A DNA stretch of 64,000 nt from Neolewinella xylanilytica (GTDB lineage: Bacteria > Bacteroidota > Bacteroidia > Chitinophagales > Saprospiraceae), in NCBI RefSeq assembly GCF_002934605.1, contig NZ_PTJC01000005.1:558001-622000 (forward strand), in the 5' to 3' direction. Of this stretch, positions 20,539 through 29,652 are shown piece after piece (position 1 is the first letter of the stretch; every line of letters starts with the position of its first letter). The notes under the pieces were generated by a model. The model made no database searches. It saw nothing but the letters and a program-made list of their open reading frames with translations, and was not told where the DNA came from. The position numbers and the translations under genes are program-made.

Positions 20539-21464
20539 CAAACCGTGGTAGTTTCCCGGTTGAGGAATACGCTGACGTCGAGGTTGTATTTTTCCTTCAC
20601 CACTACCTCCAGCGGGCGAGATTCCATCTCCCGTTTGATTTCAAAGATCGTGGAATCCACGAGAAATCGGAACCAGAATCCCTGTAAAAAATGGAAGATC
20701 AGCCCCTCTTTTCCGTCCAGAAAGCCCAGCTTGATGATGTAGCGGTGGAACAGGTAGAGGAAGCTGCGTAGAAACAGCGGCGAGCGTTGGAACACCCGGC
20801 TCTTTAACCAGCGTTTCCTTTCGATGGGGTTACCCAGCAACCGGGCATTCACTTCCCCCGTCTCTTTTTCCGACAGAATGGACTCCACGGCCTCGAAAAC
20901 GGCCCACCGGGCGTGGGATACCGTAAAGTCCCGCAGGCTACTCATTACCCCGTCCTCCAGATCGGCTCCCTTGGCCGCGAGCTCCGTCGTGCCGTCGACC
21001 ACGAAATGCTGGTCGTATACTTTGTTCTCGCAGTGGCCAAGGTGTTTCCGGTAAAGGCGGAGGTGATAGATCGGGTGGTAGCCACCGTACTTGATCCACC
21101 GGCCCAGGAATACCGCCCGGCGGGCGAACATGTATCCGTCCACGCCCGGGCGATTGGGATCGAAAGACTCGTTTATCCAGGCGACCATTCCCGGAGTGAG
21201 GGTTTCCCCGGCGTCCAGGTGCAGCACCCACTCCCCGCCGAACGGGGTGTTCTGCTGGGCCCAGTTTCGCTGGGCCGCGTAATTTTTGAACGGATGCTGG
21301 ACGTACCGTATCCCCCGTTCTTCCAAGATGCTCAGGGTGCGGTCCGTGGAATACGAATCGACCACGAAAATCGGAGCCTTCACCCCCTGGAGGGAGTCCA
21401 AGCAGTTGGCGATGTTGGCCTCCTCGTTAAAGGTTAGAATAACGACGGTTAGTGCGGGTTCCAT
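20538..21464 (-). CDS. Glycosyltransferase family 2 (WaaE/KdtX-like)
   Basis: A 308-residue GT-A enzyme. The N-terminal VVILTFNEEANI and FVVDSYSTDRT are the nucleotide-sugar fold, and the acidic metal motif is LHLDAGE, where relatives have LDADE. The C-terminal half has a hydrophobic, basic character (RSFLYLFHRYIIKLGFLDG) suggesting membrane association, as in WaaE-type transferases. The ATG at 21464 was chosen because the domain starts there and overlap with the upstream gene is only 16 nt; an ATG at 21494 would add ten residues. Confidence 0.87.
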   Translation of the reverse strand: MEPALTVVILTFNEEANIANCLDSLQGVKAPIFVVDSYSTDRTLSILEERGIRYVQHPFKNYAAQRNWAQQNTPFGGEWVLHLDAGETLTPGMVAWINESFDPNRPGVDGYMFARRAVFLGRWIKYGGYHPIYHLRLYRKHLGHCENKVYDQHFVVDGTTELAAKGADLEDGVMSSLRDFTVSHARWAVFEAVESILSEKETGEVNARLLGNPIERKRWLKSRVFQRSPLFLRSFLYLFHRYIIKLGFLDGKEGLIFHFLQGFWFRFLVDSTIFEIKREMESRPLEVVVKEKYNLDVSVFLNRETTTV

Positions 21465-22591
21465 GCTAGGATCTTTTGGTACGCTTCCTCCCATTCCGAA
21501 ACGTTGGCGTGAATACTAAATTCCTCCCGCGCAAGACGGTAAGCGTTCTCATTCATCTGGCTGAGCTCCTCGGCGGGCAGGGCGAGGATGCGGTCGATGA
21601 CGGTTTCCAGGCTTTCGGGGTCGTTCGGGATCCAATAACCGGCGTGATGCTCCTCCAGGATCTTCCAGGGCGTTCCGGTCGACGCTACCGCCGGCGTACC
21701 CTGTGCCAACCCCTCCATCACCACGATCCCGAAATTCTCCGTGTGGGAAGGCATGAAGGTAAACCAAGCGGCGGCCAGTAACTCTTCTTTTTCCCGGCCG
21801 TCACGGTGCCCGAGGAACCGGATTTTCTGGCTTAGCCCCATGGATTCTACCTTGTCGACCAGCATGCGGCCGTAGTCGTTGTAGTAATCCCCCACGATCT
21901 TCAGCGTAAACTCGCTGGCCAGGAACGGCTTGGACCGGCCCAGGGCCTCGATCAGGTTTTCAATCGCCTTCTTCGGGTCGATGCGGCCGATGAACATGAA
22001 ATACTTTTCCTTGCTGGTTTCAATCCGCTTCGGCAGCTCCATGTAATTCGGGATTTGAATCACCTTGGAATCGGCACCGAAATTATTTCGGATGTATTCC
22101 GTCTCCGCATCGCAGGTGGAATGAAACCACAGCAAGTCTTTGTCAACGAACTTGTTGATCAGGGAGATAACCGCTTTTTTCTTTTGCGGCGAGCGCAGGA
22201 GCATGGGTGGATCCAAATCACCGCGCGAGGACCACAACATCGGTTTTCGGTAAAACTTGCTGTTGATCACCGCCATCAAAAAGGAGGCGGGATAGGTGAT
22301 CATCGACAGGTGTAGCACGTCGGCCTCCCGAATCCGCTTCATCGCTCGGCGAATTACGCCGAGGGGAAGGTAGTGGATGGGATTGCGGGTGTAGATTACC
22401 CGGCCGTAGTCCGTATCCAGCCACTGGCCACGCGGCATGGGCAGCGCTTGCCCCCGGTCGGTGGACGCTATGATCGGCTGGTGCCCCCGGCGCGTAAGGG
22501 CCTTGGTGATCCAGTAGACCGTATTGTCGGGTCCGCCGGTTTGGGCCGGGTAAAAGCTACCCGTGGGGAAAAGGATCGTAAGTTTCTTCAA
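21449..22591 (-). CDS. Glycosyltransferase family 4
   Basis: A 380-residue GT-B enzyme. It opens with LTILFPTGSFYPAQTGGPDN and has the C-terminal donor domain FMFIGRIDPKKAIENLI with the E-x7-E motif TENFGIVVMEGLAQGTP. The only credible start is a TTG at 22591 that overlaps the TGA of the upstream gene as TTGA; a long N-terminal extension in the same frame is non-homologous and lies in the neighbouring gene. It probably transfers one EPS sugar in the cytoplasm. Confidence 0.87.
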   Translation of the reverse strand: MKKLTILFPTGSFYPAQTGGPDNTVYWITKALTRRGHQPIIASTDRGQALPMPRGQWLDTDYGRVIYTRNPIHYLPLGVIRRAMKRIREADVLHLSMITYPASFLMAVINSKFYRKPMLWSSRGDLDPPMLLRSPQKKKAVISLINKFVDKDLLWFHSTCDAETEYIRNNFGADSKVIQIPNYMELPKRIETSKEKYFMFIGRIDPKKAIENLIEALGRSKPFLASEFTLKIVGDYYNDYGRMLVDKVESMGLSQKIRFLGHRDGREKEELLAAAWFTFMPSHTENFGIVVMEGLAQGTPAVASTGTPWKILEEHHAGYWIPNDPESLETVIDRILALPAEELSQMNENAYRLAREEFSIHANVSEWEEAYQKILAWNPH

Positions 22592-23601
22592 AGTATGGTT
22601 TCGTATAGATCGATGTACTGCGCGGCAATGGCATCGATGTGGTACGTTTGCGCGTTCTGCAGACCGCGGTTGATGAGTGTATTCCGGTACGCATCGTCGT
22701 TTAGGACGCGCAGGATACCGGCCCGAATGGAGGAAACGTCTTCCGGGTCCACCAGTTCGGCACCGCCGGCGCCGGCTACCTCCCGGTGGGGGGAAAGGTT
22801 GCTGGTAACGACTGCGCGCCCGGTCATTTGTGCTTCCAGTATGGGTATTCCGAATCCTTCGTAAGTCGAGGCGAAAACAAGGAGGTCGCAATCCACGTAA
22901 CGTTGTCGGACTTCCTCGTCGGTCAGGCCGGCGGCAAAGTGGTAGTCGATTCCTTGATCTTCCAGCTGGCGAATGTCTTCCGCGCCGGGCTGGCCGATAA
23001 TGTCCAGTCGGCAGGGTATGCCGTGTAACGCGGCCGCCAATCGACCTATGTTCTTGTTTTCCTTAACGCCAACCTGCAGCAGGGTAGGGTAGGCTCGGTG
23101 GAAGGCTTTCGGGCGGTGCTCGAACATCGGGTCCACGAAATTGGGAATGACGTGGATGTTGTCCGACGAACAATTGGTCAGCTCCAGTAATTCCCGGCGG
23201 GTCTTTTCCGAGATCACGGTGACGGCTTCGGCCTTCCGGGCGGGCCATTCGAAGATCACCCAGCGGTAAAACCAGTAGCGGGGGTGCCACTTCGGGTACC
23301 GCAGCAGGGGATTGCAATCGTGAAAGGTGATCACCCGGGGGCCCGGCATTCCGAGAATGATGGAGGTGACGTCGCCGGTGACGTGATTAATGGCCGGAAC
23401 GGATTGGGATAAGCCCTGCACCTGCGCCCGCGCCCAATCCCTGTTCTGTCGCACCGCGCCCAGCCGGTTGTTGTACTGGGGAAGCTCCAGGCGGTTTACC
23501 TCCAGGCCGCGCGATTCGAAAGCCAGCGCGAGGCGGTCGAAGAGGCGCTCGATGCTAAACGCGGTAGGGTAGCGCTTGCGGTAGAAAAGATTAAGCTGCA
23601 T
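22588..23601 (-). CDS. Glycosyltransferase family 4
   Basis: A 337-residue GT-B enzyme. The N-terminal MQLNLFYRKRYPTAFSIERL has a family-typical opening, followed by ITFHDCNPLLRYP and VISEKTRREL. The C-terminal domain has LLQVGVKENKNIGRL and the E-x7-E motif TYEGFGIPILEAQMTG. The ATG at 23601 overlaps the polymerase gene by 11 nt, and the stop overlaps the next gene by 4 nt, both consistent with an operon. The sugar is not predicted. Confidence 0.88.
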   Translation of the reverse strand: MQLNLFYRKRYPTAFSIERLFDRLALAFESRGLEVNRLELPQYNNRLGAVRQNRDWARAQVQGLSQSVPAINHVTGDVTSIILGMPGPRVITFHDCNPLLRYPKWHPRYWFYRWVIFEWPARKAEAVTVISEKTRRELLELTNCSSDNIHVIPNFVDPMFEHRPKAFHRAYPTLLQVGVKENKNIGRLAAALHGIPCRLDIIGQPGAEDIRQLEDQGIDYHFAAGLTDEEVRQRYVDCDLLVFASTYEGFGIPILEAQMTGRAVVTSNLSPHREVAGAGGAELVDPEDVSSIRAGILRVLNDDAYRNTLINRGLQNAQTYHIDAIAAQYIDLYETIL

Positions 23602-24901
23602 CCGGGCTATCGTCGTTGAGGCTGGCAATGATCAATCCACCGGCCAGGATGGAAAAACCGTGGGAAGTAGGCTGGCTCCAGCCACCGAGAACGATCTTCA
23701 GGAAGCCGAAGCTCAGTAACATAAAGGGCAGCGGGTTACTGCGCATGACGGCCACCACGCTGGCGATCAGCAGGTGGATGGCCAGTACGGCGCGAAGCAG
23801 TACCGCCATGATACCCAGGATAGGGCCCATTTCGCCCACCATCCGCGTCCATTCTCCCTCACCGAGCAAGAATGCTTTCCCTCCCGTCAGTAGGGTAGCG
23901 CCCACGTTGGTTCCCATGCCCAGCCCCGCTCCGTACCAGGGTAGGTGATCGTTGTCGGTGAACGCACGGAGTAACCCGCCGAGGAAACGGTCGGAAATGC
24001 TACTGTCTATCCCCCCCTCGACCCGGCTGGCGGCTTCGAAGCGGGTAGTTAGGACCAGGAGCGCGGTTTGAAAAAACTCGAGGGTAGCCAGGAGCATGAA
24101 CACCACCGGAGCTATGAATACCGCTAACCCGAGGTTGCGAATTCCCCTTGCGCTCCGCAGACTCACGATAACGAAGAAGAGCAAACATATCGCGACCTGC
24201 ACGAGGTACGTCCGGCTGATGGAAAGGGGGATGGCCGCCACCGCGCCGGCCGTGCCGGCGATTAAGGGTAGCCGGCCGATGCGGTCCGTCCGCGCCAGAA
24301 AGTAGAACAGATAAGCTACGGCCAGGGAAAAGTAGGTTACGTTGCCGTTGGTGAATGAAAAGGTACCGGACGGGCGCATGTATCCCAACGCGCCGGGAAA
24401 GCCGGCTCCCTCCATATCGCCCCCGACCCCGCGGTTGATCCACGCCGATTGGGGGCTGAAAAACTGCAGGCCGATGATCAACGCCATCAGGGGGAGTAAA
24501 TAGACAGTATACCGGCCGATTTTTTCCACGTGACTGCGGGCCAGCACGTTCCCCATGATAAAAATCAGGAAGAAATGCAGCAGGAGGGTGCGCAAACCAA
24601 AGATGGCCACCAACAAGTTTTGGTGGCCTAACCCCAGGGTGAGCAGGAAGGAGGCAATGCCCAGGCTCAGTAAGGAGAGGGTATAGAAGTTGAGCAGTCG
24701 ATAACCCGCCGACAGGTAGGTGAGGATGATCAGCACGACCAGGGGATCCCGAACGATCGTAAGCGGGTTGGATAAAAAGGGTAGGAACCACTTACGGAGA
24801 GCTCCCTCGAAGAAGAGCAGAAAAATGTATAAATAGATCAGCCTGCGGGTAAGCCGGTCGGCTCCCTGCCTGTATTCGGTGATGTGGTCTACCTCAGGCA
24901 T
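23591..24901 (-). CDS. Wzy-like EPS polymerase / O-antigen ligase family
   Basis: A 436-residue polytopic membrane protein with roughly ten to twelve hydrophobic helices. It starts in a cytoplasmic tail then YLYIFLLFFEGALRKWFLP, followed by ISRTYLVQVAICLLF and a large loop after it (DSSISDRFLGGLLRAF). This pattern is typical of Wzy-like proteins, where a periplasmic loop carries the catalytic residues. In a Wzx/Wzy system it would join lipid-linked repeat units at the periplasmic face. It lies among glycosyltransferase genes and overlaps both neighbours by a few bases. Such proteins diverge strongly, so the call rests on topology and context. Confidence 0.75.
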   Translation of the reverse strand: MPEVDHITEYRQGADRLTRRLIYLYIFLLFFEGALRKWFLPFLSNPLTIVRDPLVVLIILTYLSAGYRLLNFYTLSLLSLGIASFLLTLGLGHQNLLVAIFGLRTLLLHFFLIFIMGNVLARSHVEKIGRYTVYLLPLMALIIGLQFFSPQSAWINRGVGGDMEGAGFPGALGYMRPSGTFSFTNGNVTYFSLAVAYLFYFLARTDRIGRLPLIAGTAGAVAAIPLSISRTYLVQVAICLLFFVIVSLRSARGIRNLGLAVFIAPVVFMLLATLEFFQTALLVLTTRFEAASRVEGGIDSSISDRFLGGLLRAFTDNDHLPWYGAGLGMGTNVGATLLTGGKAFLLGEGEWTRMVGEMGPILGIMAVLLRAVLAIHLLIASVVAVMRSNPLPFMLLSFGFLKIVLGGWSQPTSHGFSILAGGLIIASLNDDSPDAA

Positions 24902-26132
24902 ACCTGGTTACCTGTTGTGCGACGGAGGTGGCCAGCTCGTAGCCATATTTAGACCAGGGGCGCCCGGCGGCTGTCCGCACGGCTGCCCGGCCGAGCTCGG
25001 CTACCGTCTGTGGCCGCACCAGTAATTCTTCCAGTAGTTCCGAGATGGCTTCCGCGGAGCCCGCCGGAACGACGTAGCCATCCTGCCCCTGGGTGATCAG
25101 GTCGGGGCCGGCGGTGCGCTCGGTGGTGATTACCGGGGTGCCCTGCGACATAGCCTCGGTAATGACCAGCCCGAACCCCTCGAAGTGAGAAGGAAAGAGC
25201 AGCACGTCGTGTTGTTGCATCGTCCGGAGAATTTCCCGGTGTGGAAGACTCTCAATGTACCGATGTTTCGCCAGGTATTCGTTCAACGGTGGGCAGGCTT
25301 CTTCCGGGAGCCTCCCGATGACGGTCAGTTCGATCCGCTTACCGAAGGGAGCGATGGCCTGAAACATTTCCAGTAAACCTTTCCGCTGGGATAGCCCCCC
25401 CACGAACAACAATCGCAGGGGTCTGCCCTGAGCATTCTCGTATTTACGGTTGGTTACCGGCGTGGGGAAGCCGTAGGGGATGACCGACACCGGAGGAAGC
25501 TGTTCGGGATAGTCTTCCAGGGTCTTGGCGGTAAAGCTACTCGCCACGTAGATATGATCGGCCAGCGCGATTTCGCGGTCTTTGCGGGCCAGCTTTTCTT
25601 CCGAATCCTGCATCCCCTTGATGGTCATGGCCCAGTCCGGATGATCGGTAGCTACCTGCCCGAGTAGCTTTCTCGATGCTCGCCAGTATCCGATCGGCAA
25701 ATCGTAGAGGGTGGACAGGCCGAGTTGCTTAGCCACCTCGAAGGAATAGGCCGCACCGTCTTCGTAGGCGTAAATGGCCTGCGTCCGTTTACGGCGGAGG
25801 CGGTTGGCCACGCGCTTATCCAGGCTGCGGTAGATCGCATCGACGCTCAGCGGGCCGGTTTCGTGGCGGGTCAGGCGCTTCAGGCCCAGGCGGGTAGCCA
25901 GCAGCCGACCCAATTCGAGCCACGGAAAAAGGTGGGTGTGGATTTCCAGGGCCGGGGAGTAAGCGCGCCGGTTAAAGTCGTTGAAGGGGCCGATTTGGCC
26001 TAGCTTGTCGAAGGTGTTCCCCGGAAAGGTGGCGATGGCGGTGTAGAAACACTCCAGCAAACCGGCGGCTTCTAAGCCGTCGAGTGCGGCGCGGAGGTTG
26101 GCGTTACCGGTGGGGTGGGAGACGGTTACCAT
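24894..26132 (-). CDS. Glycosyltransferase family 4
   Basis: A 412-residue GT-B enzyme. The N-terminal VSHPTGNANLRAALDGL is a common opening in GT4 proteins of EPS loci. The C-terminal domain has LLFVGGLSQRKGLLEMF and the E-x7-E motif HFEGFGLVITEAMSQGTP. The ATG lies 2 nt after the upstream stop (TAAGTATG), and the end overlaps the polymerase gene by 8 nt. It probably adds one sugar of the repeat unit; the donor is unknown. Confidence 0.9.
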   Translation of the reverse strand: MVTVSHPTGNANLRAALDGLEAAGLLECFYTAIATFPGNTFDKLGQIGPFNDFNRRAYSPALEIHTHLFPWLELGRLLATRLGLKRLTRHETGPLSVDAIYRSLDKRVANRLRRKRTQAIYAYEDGAAYSFEVAKQLGLSTLYDLPIGYWRASRKLLGQVATDHPDWAMTIKGMQDSEEKLARKDREIALADHIYVASSFTAKTLEDYPEQLPPVSVIPYGFPTPVTNRKYENAQGRPLRLLFVGGLSQRKGLLEMFQAIAPFGKRIELTVIGRLPEEACPPLNEYLAKHRYIESLPHREILRTMQQHDVLLFPSHFEGFGLVITEAMSQGTPVITTERTAGPDLITQGQDGYVVPAGSAEAISELLEELLVRPQTVAELGRAAVRTAAGRPWSKYGYELATSVAQQVTRYA

Positions 26133-26134
26133 AC

Positions 26135-27319
26135 TTATTCCGACTTTGTAGATCGCTCCGCCACCCGGCTGACCCGGGGTACTTCGAGCTTGAGGTCATC
26201 CATAAAGCGATCGGTTATCTTTTGCAGGTTTTCAAAGATGGGCGCGCCTTCGTTGAGGGCGGCTTTCGCCCGCCCCACCGCTACCGCGTCGAAGTGCTCC
26301 ATGACCAGCTCGTTCAGCGCGGCCTGGAAAAAGGGGGCGCGGTCCAGTTTGACAATGGGCGAAATAACCGGTAAGCCATGCTCCAAAAAGGCGGCAACCG
26401 TTCCACTCTTGCCGAGGCTGTGCCGGGGGATGGGGGAAATGGCCAGGTCGCAGGTGGCCAGCCAGGCGGATACCCCCTCCGGACTGAGGTACCCTACCGG
26501 CAAAACGGTAGCCGCGGGTACCGCCGATTCAATCGAGTCCGCAGCGGCGCTCACCTTGGCCTTGCCTCCACCGAGCAGCGCAACCTCCAGCGTCCGGCCG
26601 TTTTCCGTACACCAGGCCGCGGCATCCCGTACTACCCGCAGCACGGGGGGCGGGGTTTCCATGCGGCTGAAGAACGCTATCCGGTAGGCATTCGACGACC
26701 TTTGGGTGATTTCCCCGATCACACCGTCCATTCGGCCGATATTGGCGAAAAGGGGCAGCGGCCGTACGTCGAGTCCGTGGCTGGCAAGTTCTTCCTGGTT
26801 AAAGGGTATGTGGGCGTGGATCACCCCGGGATGCAGGGTGCGGCATATCCGCAAGGTGACCCACTGCTGGAGGAGGCCCGTGAGCCGCCCCTTTACGTCC
26901 CTCGCCGGCAGGTTCCGCAGCCAGAGTTCGTGAAACATGATTTCCACTTTGGCCAAACCGACGATCTTGCGGAGGGTCGCTGCAAAACGCCAGGGAATGC
27001 CACTGTCTGCGAAAGAATAGGGCACGTACTGGAGACTGATCCATTCGGGGCCTGCCTCCTTAATTTTTTCCAGCATCAGGGTGGCGCGGGCCGGTTCACC
27101 CACGGTGGCCGGAATGCGCAGGGTGGGCACGCCCGATCCCTGGTCGTACTGGACTTCGTCGAGGAGTTCGGTTACGGCATCGTCGTGGGTGGCTACCAGG
27201 TGCACTACAACGCCCCGTCTTTGAAGACTACCGGCGAGCCTGCGGGCATAATCACCTACGCCGTCCCGACCGGGTTCGGCCGATCCGCACAAAAACAAAA
27301 CGGAGGAGGTAGCTTTCAA
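26135..27319 (-). CDS. Putative GT-B fold glycosyltransferase
   Basis: A 394-residue protein with a GT4-like N-terminus (CGSAEPGRDGVGDYARRLAGSL) and a Rossmann-like C-terminal half (RIAFFSRMETPPPVLRV...). The canonical E-x7-E motif is not clear: the equivalent region reads SLGKSGTVAAFLEHGLPV. Placement among glycosyltransferases supports a role in EPS repeat assembly, but activity is less certain than for its neighbours. Its start is a TTG at 27319, with no in-frame ATG near it. Confidence 0.7.
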   Translation of the reverse strand: MKATSSVLFLCGSAEPGRDGVGDYARRLAGSLQRRGVVVHLVATHDDAVTELLDEVQYDQGSGVPTLRIPATVGEPARATLMLEKIKEAGPEWISLQYVPYSFADSGIPWRFAATLRKIVGLAKVEIMFHELWLRNLPARDVKGRLTGLLQQWVTLRICRTLHPGVIHAHIPFNQEELASHGLDVRPLPLFANIGRMDGVIGEITQRSSNAYRIAFFSRMETPPPVLRVVRDAAAWCTENGRTLEVALLGGGKAKVSAAADSIESAVPAATVLPVGYLSPEGVSAWLATCDLAISPIPRHSLGKSGTVAAFLEHGLPVISPIVKLDRAPFFQAALNELVMEHFDAVAVGRAKAALNEGAPIFENLQKITDRFMDDLKLEVPRVSRVAERSTKSE

Positions 27320-27384
27320 TAGGGTGTGGGTTGATGACGCAGTGCCGAATAGGTCACCGCCGGGAGCAAAATTCGGTGAGCCAA

Positions 27385-28311
27385 TTAGAGGCGGTGGTAA
27401 AAGCGGCCGAGCCAGCGGAGTGCCCGGCTGTATTTCAGCGTCCGGTTTGCCTTGGCAACGGGCAAGGGTTGTAGCGCGGTGCCGTTGACATGGCGCCAGA
27501 ACTGGATGTCGGCCTGCCGGGGTGCCCGGCCCTGAAGAAAGTCCTTTCCAAAATCGCGCTTCCAGGGCTTTGCACCGATGGGATGGAACATCAGTTGCAT
27601 CCCGTTAATGAAACTCATTGCCTCCGGTCCGATGACGGACAGGGGAACCTCCGTGATCATCATGGCCAGGTTGAAGGAATCCTGATTGGTGCTCTGAACC
27701 ATGGCCGTGCGATCAAAAACACGAAACTGCTTCATGTCTCCGCTCTTTGGCGCCAGGATCGAAAACGCCCGGTTCCAATCCGCTATAAACGGCTTCTGCT
27801 CCTGCGTCCACGCCAAAAACCCACTATTGTAGAAGCCGTGAATCTGGTTACGGACGGTCAGGCCGTTGGCTTCGGCGAGTTTCGCCCACTTGAGCCGGAT
27901 CGGGTGGGTAGGGTCGAAAAGGAAGTTTACATCACCACAGATGCCGATTCCCTCCGCTACCCATTCTCCGAAGAAGGACATGCGGGTATTGATGATGATA
28001 TCCGAGTCGAAGAAAAAATATTCGGTAGCATCCGGAGCCAGCACGTCGCTGACGTGGGCGAACCACTTTGGTTTTTCGTGAACCATGTGTTTGCTGCCGC
28101 TGAGCTCGACCAGTTCTACCGGGAGCCCCTCGGGGGTCGTAAACTCTCGGCCGTGGTTGGAAACCCGCAGTGGGGGAAGCCACTCCGGAAGCTCCCCCCG
28201 GTAACCTACGATGACCTTGTCCACGTACGTACCGTAGTGAACAACGGAGTTCAGCAAAGCGGCAAACCCGAGGAAATAATCACGCTCCGCAAGCGTCGTC
28301 AGAATCTTCAT
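27385..28311 (-). CDS. GT-A fold (nucleotide-diphospho-sugar) transferase
   Basis: A 308-residue protein that starts MKILTTLAERDYFLGFAAL. It contains the metal-binding FFDSDIIIN (a DxD motif) and the GT8-like GFYNSGFLAW. The C-terminal region has MFHPIGAKPW. The combination resembles GT8 and related sugar-nucleotide transferases. The ATG at 28311 was chosen; an upstream extension in frame lacks similarity. It lies between the flippase gene (19-nt gap) and another transferase (65-nt gap). Confidence 0.75.
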   Translation of the reverse strand: MKILTTLAERDYFLGFAALLNSVVHYGTYVDKVIVGYRGELPEWLPPLRVSNHGREFTTPEGLPVELVELSGSKHMVHEKPKWFAHVSDVLAPDATEYFFFDSDIIINTRMSFFGEWVAEGIGICGDVNFLFDPTHPIRLKWAKLAEANGLTVRNQIHGFYNSGFLAWTQEQKPFIADWNRAFSILAPKSGDMKQFRVFDRTAMVQSTNQDSFNLAMMITEVPLSVIGPEAMSFINGMQLMFHPIGAKPWKRDFGKDFLQGRAPRQADIQFWRHVNGTALQPLPVAKANRTLKYSRALRWLGRFYHRL

Positions 28312-28330
28312 AAGTGTGGGGTGGTAAACT

Positions 28331-29644
28331 TTATGGTAGTGGTTGCTCGTCGGTGGACCACTCGATTTTGACCAGGGTCCGGTAAAGGAAATCAATAAAG
28401 CGGTAAGCCAGATTGATCAGCGAACCGTAAATGGAAAACATGATCACACCGGCCAGCGAGCTGTAGTCCACTACAAAGGCGAGTAAAATGACCTGACTGG
28501 CGATCGTCGTCCCGATAAATAGGTACGGATTGGGGATAACCCCGCGGGACGTGGAGAGGTTGTGTGCGGTGCCGCTGAGCAAAGACAGGCAACTGCTGAT
28601 GGTCATCAGGAATACTTCGTACTCCAGGTCGGCGTACTTGTCTCCCAATATCCACAGGAATTCGTCCGGGAAGAGGTAGACGCCACCTACGATCACCGAG
28701 CACAAGATCGCGACGAGGGCCAGTATCTGGAAGAACCGGCTAATCACTAACCGCTTTTTAGAAGCAAGTCGGGCGTACCGGGGCGTAATCAGGGTATCCA
28801 CGACCATCTTTACCAGGGTCAGGATGACCATGAGCCGGCCGATAGCGCCTAGGTTGGCGATGCTTTCGGTACTGCCGAAAATGGCAACGAGCCATACGGT
28901 GATCTGCCCGCTTATGCAGTAGTAGATGCTTCCTGGCAGGATCCGTTTGACGGTTCCCATAATCTGGGCCCGATATCCCGGATCGCTGTCCGCTTTCCAA
29001 TCGGCCTTACTAAGGGACAACTTGCGTAGTTGCAGGTTTCCCATCACCTGGCTGGCTCCCGTAGCGAGGATAGCTATTCCGGCGAAGGGAAAGAAGAACA
29101 CGAAGGGTATCGTGAGCAGTACCCGCGAAATGTTGATGCCGACGTTGATCTTGAGCAGATCGTTGACATCTTGGTGCAGTTTCGGCACTACCTGTAGCAA
29201 AGAGCCGGAAAGGGCCGCCCAGAAAGTGGGCGTAAGGCACAGAATCAGCAGCACGGAGTGCCACCAGATCATGCCTTGTTGCTGCAGGAGGAAAAAGAGA
29301 ATGGGCAGGGATACCAGCAGGCTGCCGATGGCGAACTGCCGGCGCATGTGCATGCCGGTGGCCAAAATCTTACCGAGTTCCTCCCGGCTCTTCCATTTCT
29401 TCCCGCCCAGCGACATCACGCCGGTGGAGATGCCTCCGTCGGCGAGTACGGTCATCGTACCGAGCATGGTATTCGCCAGGGTATAGTAAGCGTACTGCTC
29501 GGACGACAGTATTCGGATGATGAAGATGCCGCAGATGAAACCCGTAGCCTGGATCAGCAACTGCGCACCCCCGGTGACCCCCAGGAGTTTTCCCCACTTG
29601 AACAGCCTCGGCGACGCTGCCGCCAGCTTATCTAATCGTTGCAA
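28331..29644 (-). CDS. Wzx-type polysaccharide flippase
   Basis: A 437-residue polytopic membrane protein of the MATE-like/polysaccharide transport superfamily. The N-terminus has GGAQLLIQATGFICGIFIIR and the helix-rich body is typical of Wzx, with about ten to twelve transmembrane segments. It would flip the undecaprenyl-linked repeat unit across the inner membrane for the polymerase. Its start is a TTG 8 nt after the wzc stop. Size and topology fit; sequence conservation in this family is low, so its role is inferred mainly from position after wza-wzc. Confidence 0.8.
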   Translation of the reverse strand: MQRLDKLAAASPRLFKWGKLLGVTGGAQLLIQATGFICGIFIIRILSSEQYAYYTLANTMLGTMTVLADGGISTGVMSLGGKKWKSREELGKILATGMHMRRQFAIGSLLVSLPILFFLLQQQGMIWWHSVLLILCLTPTFWAALSGSLLQVVPKLHQDVNDLLKINVGINISRVLLTIPFVFFFPFAGIAILATGASQVMGNLQLRKLSLSKADWKADSDPGYRAQIMGTVKRILPGSIYYCISGQITVWLVAIFGSTESIANLGAIGRLMVILTLVKMVVDTLITPRYARLASKKRLVISRFFQILALVAILCSVIVGGVYLFPDEFLWILGDKYADLEYEVFLMTISSCLSLLSGTAHNLSTSRGVIPNPYLFIGTTIASQVILLAFVVDYSSLAGVIMFSIYGSLINLAYRFIDFLYRTLVKIEWSTDEQPLP

Positions 29645-29652
29645 TGCGGTTG

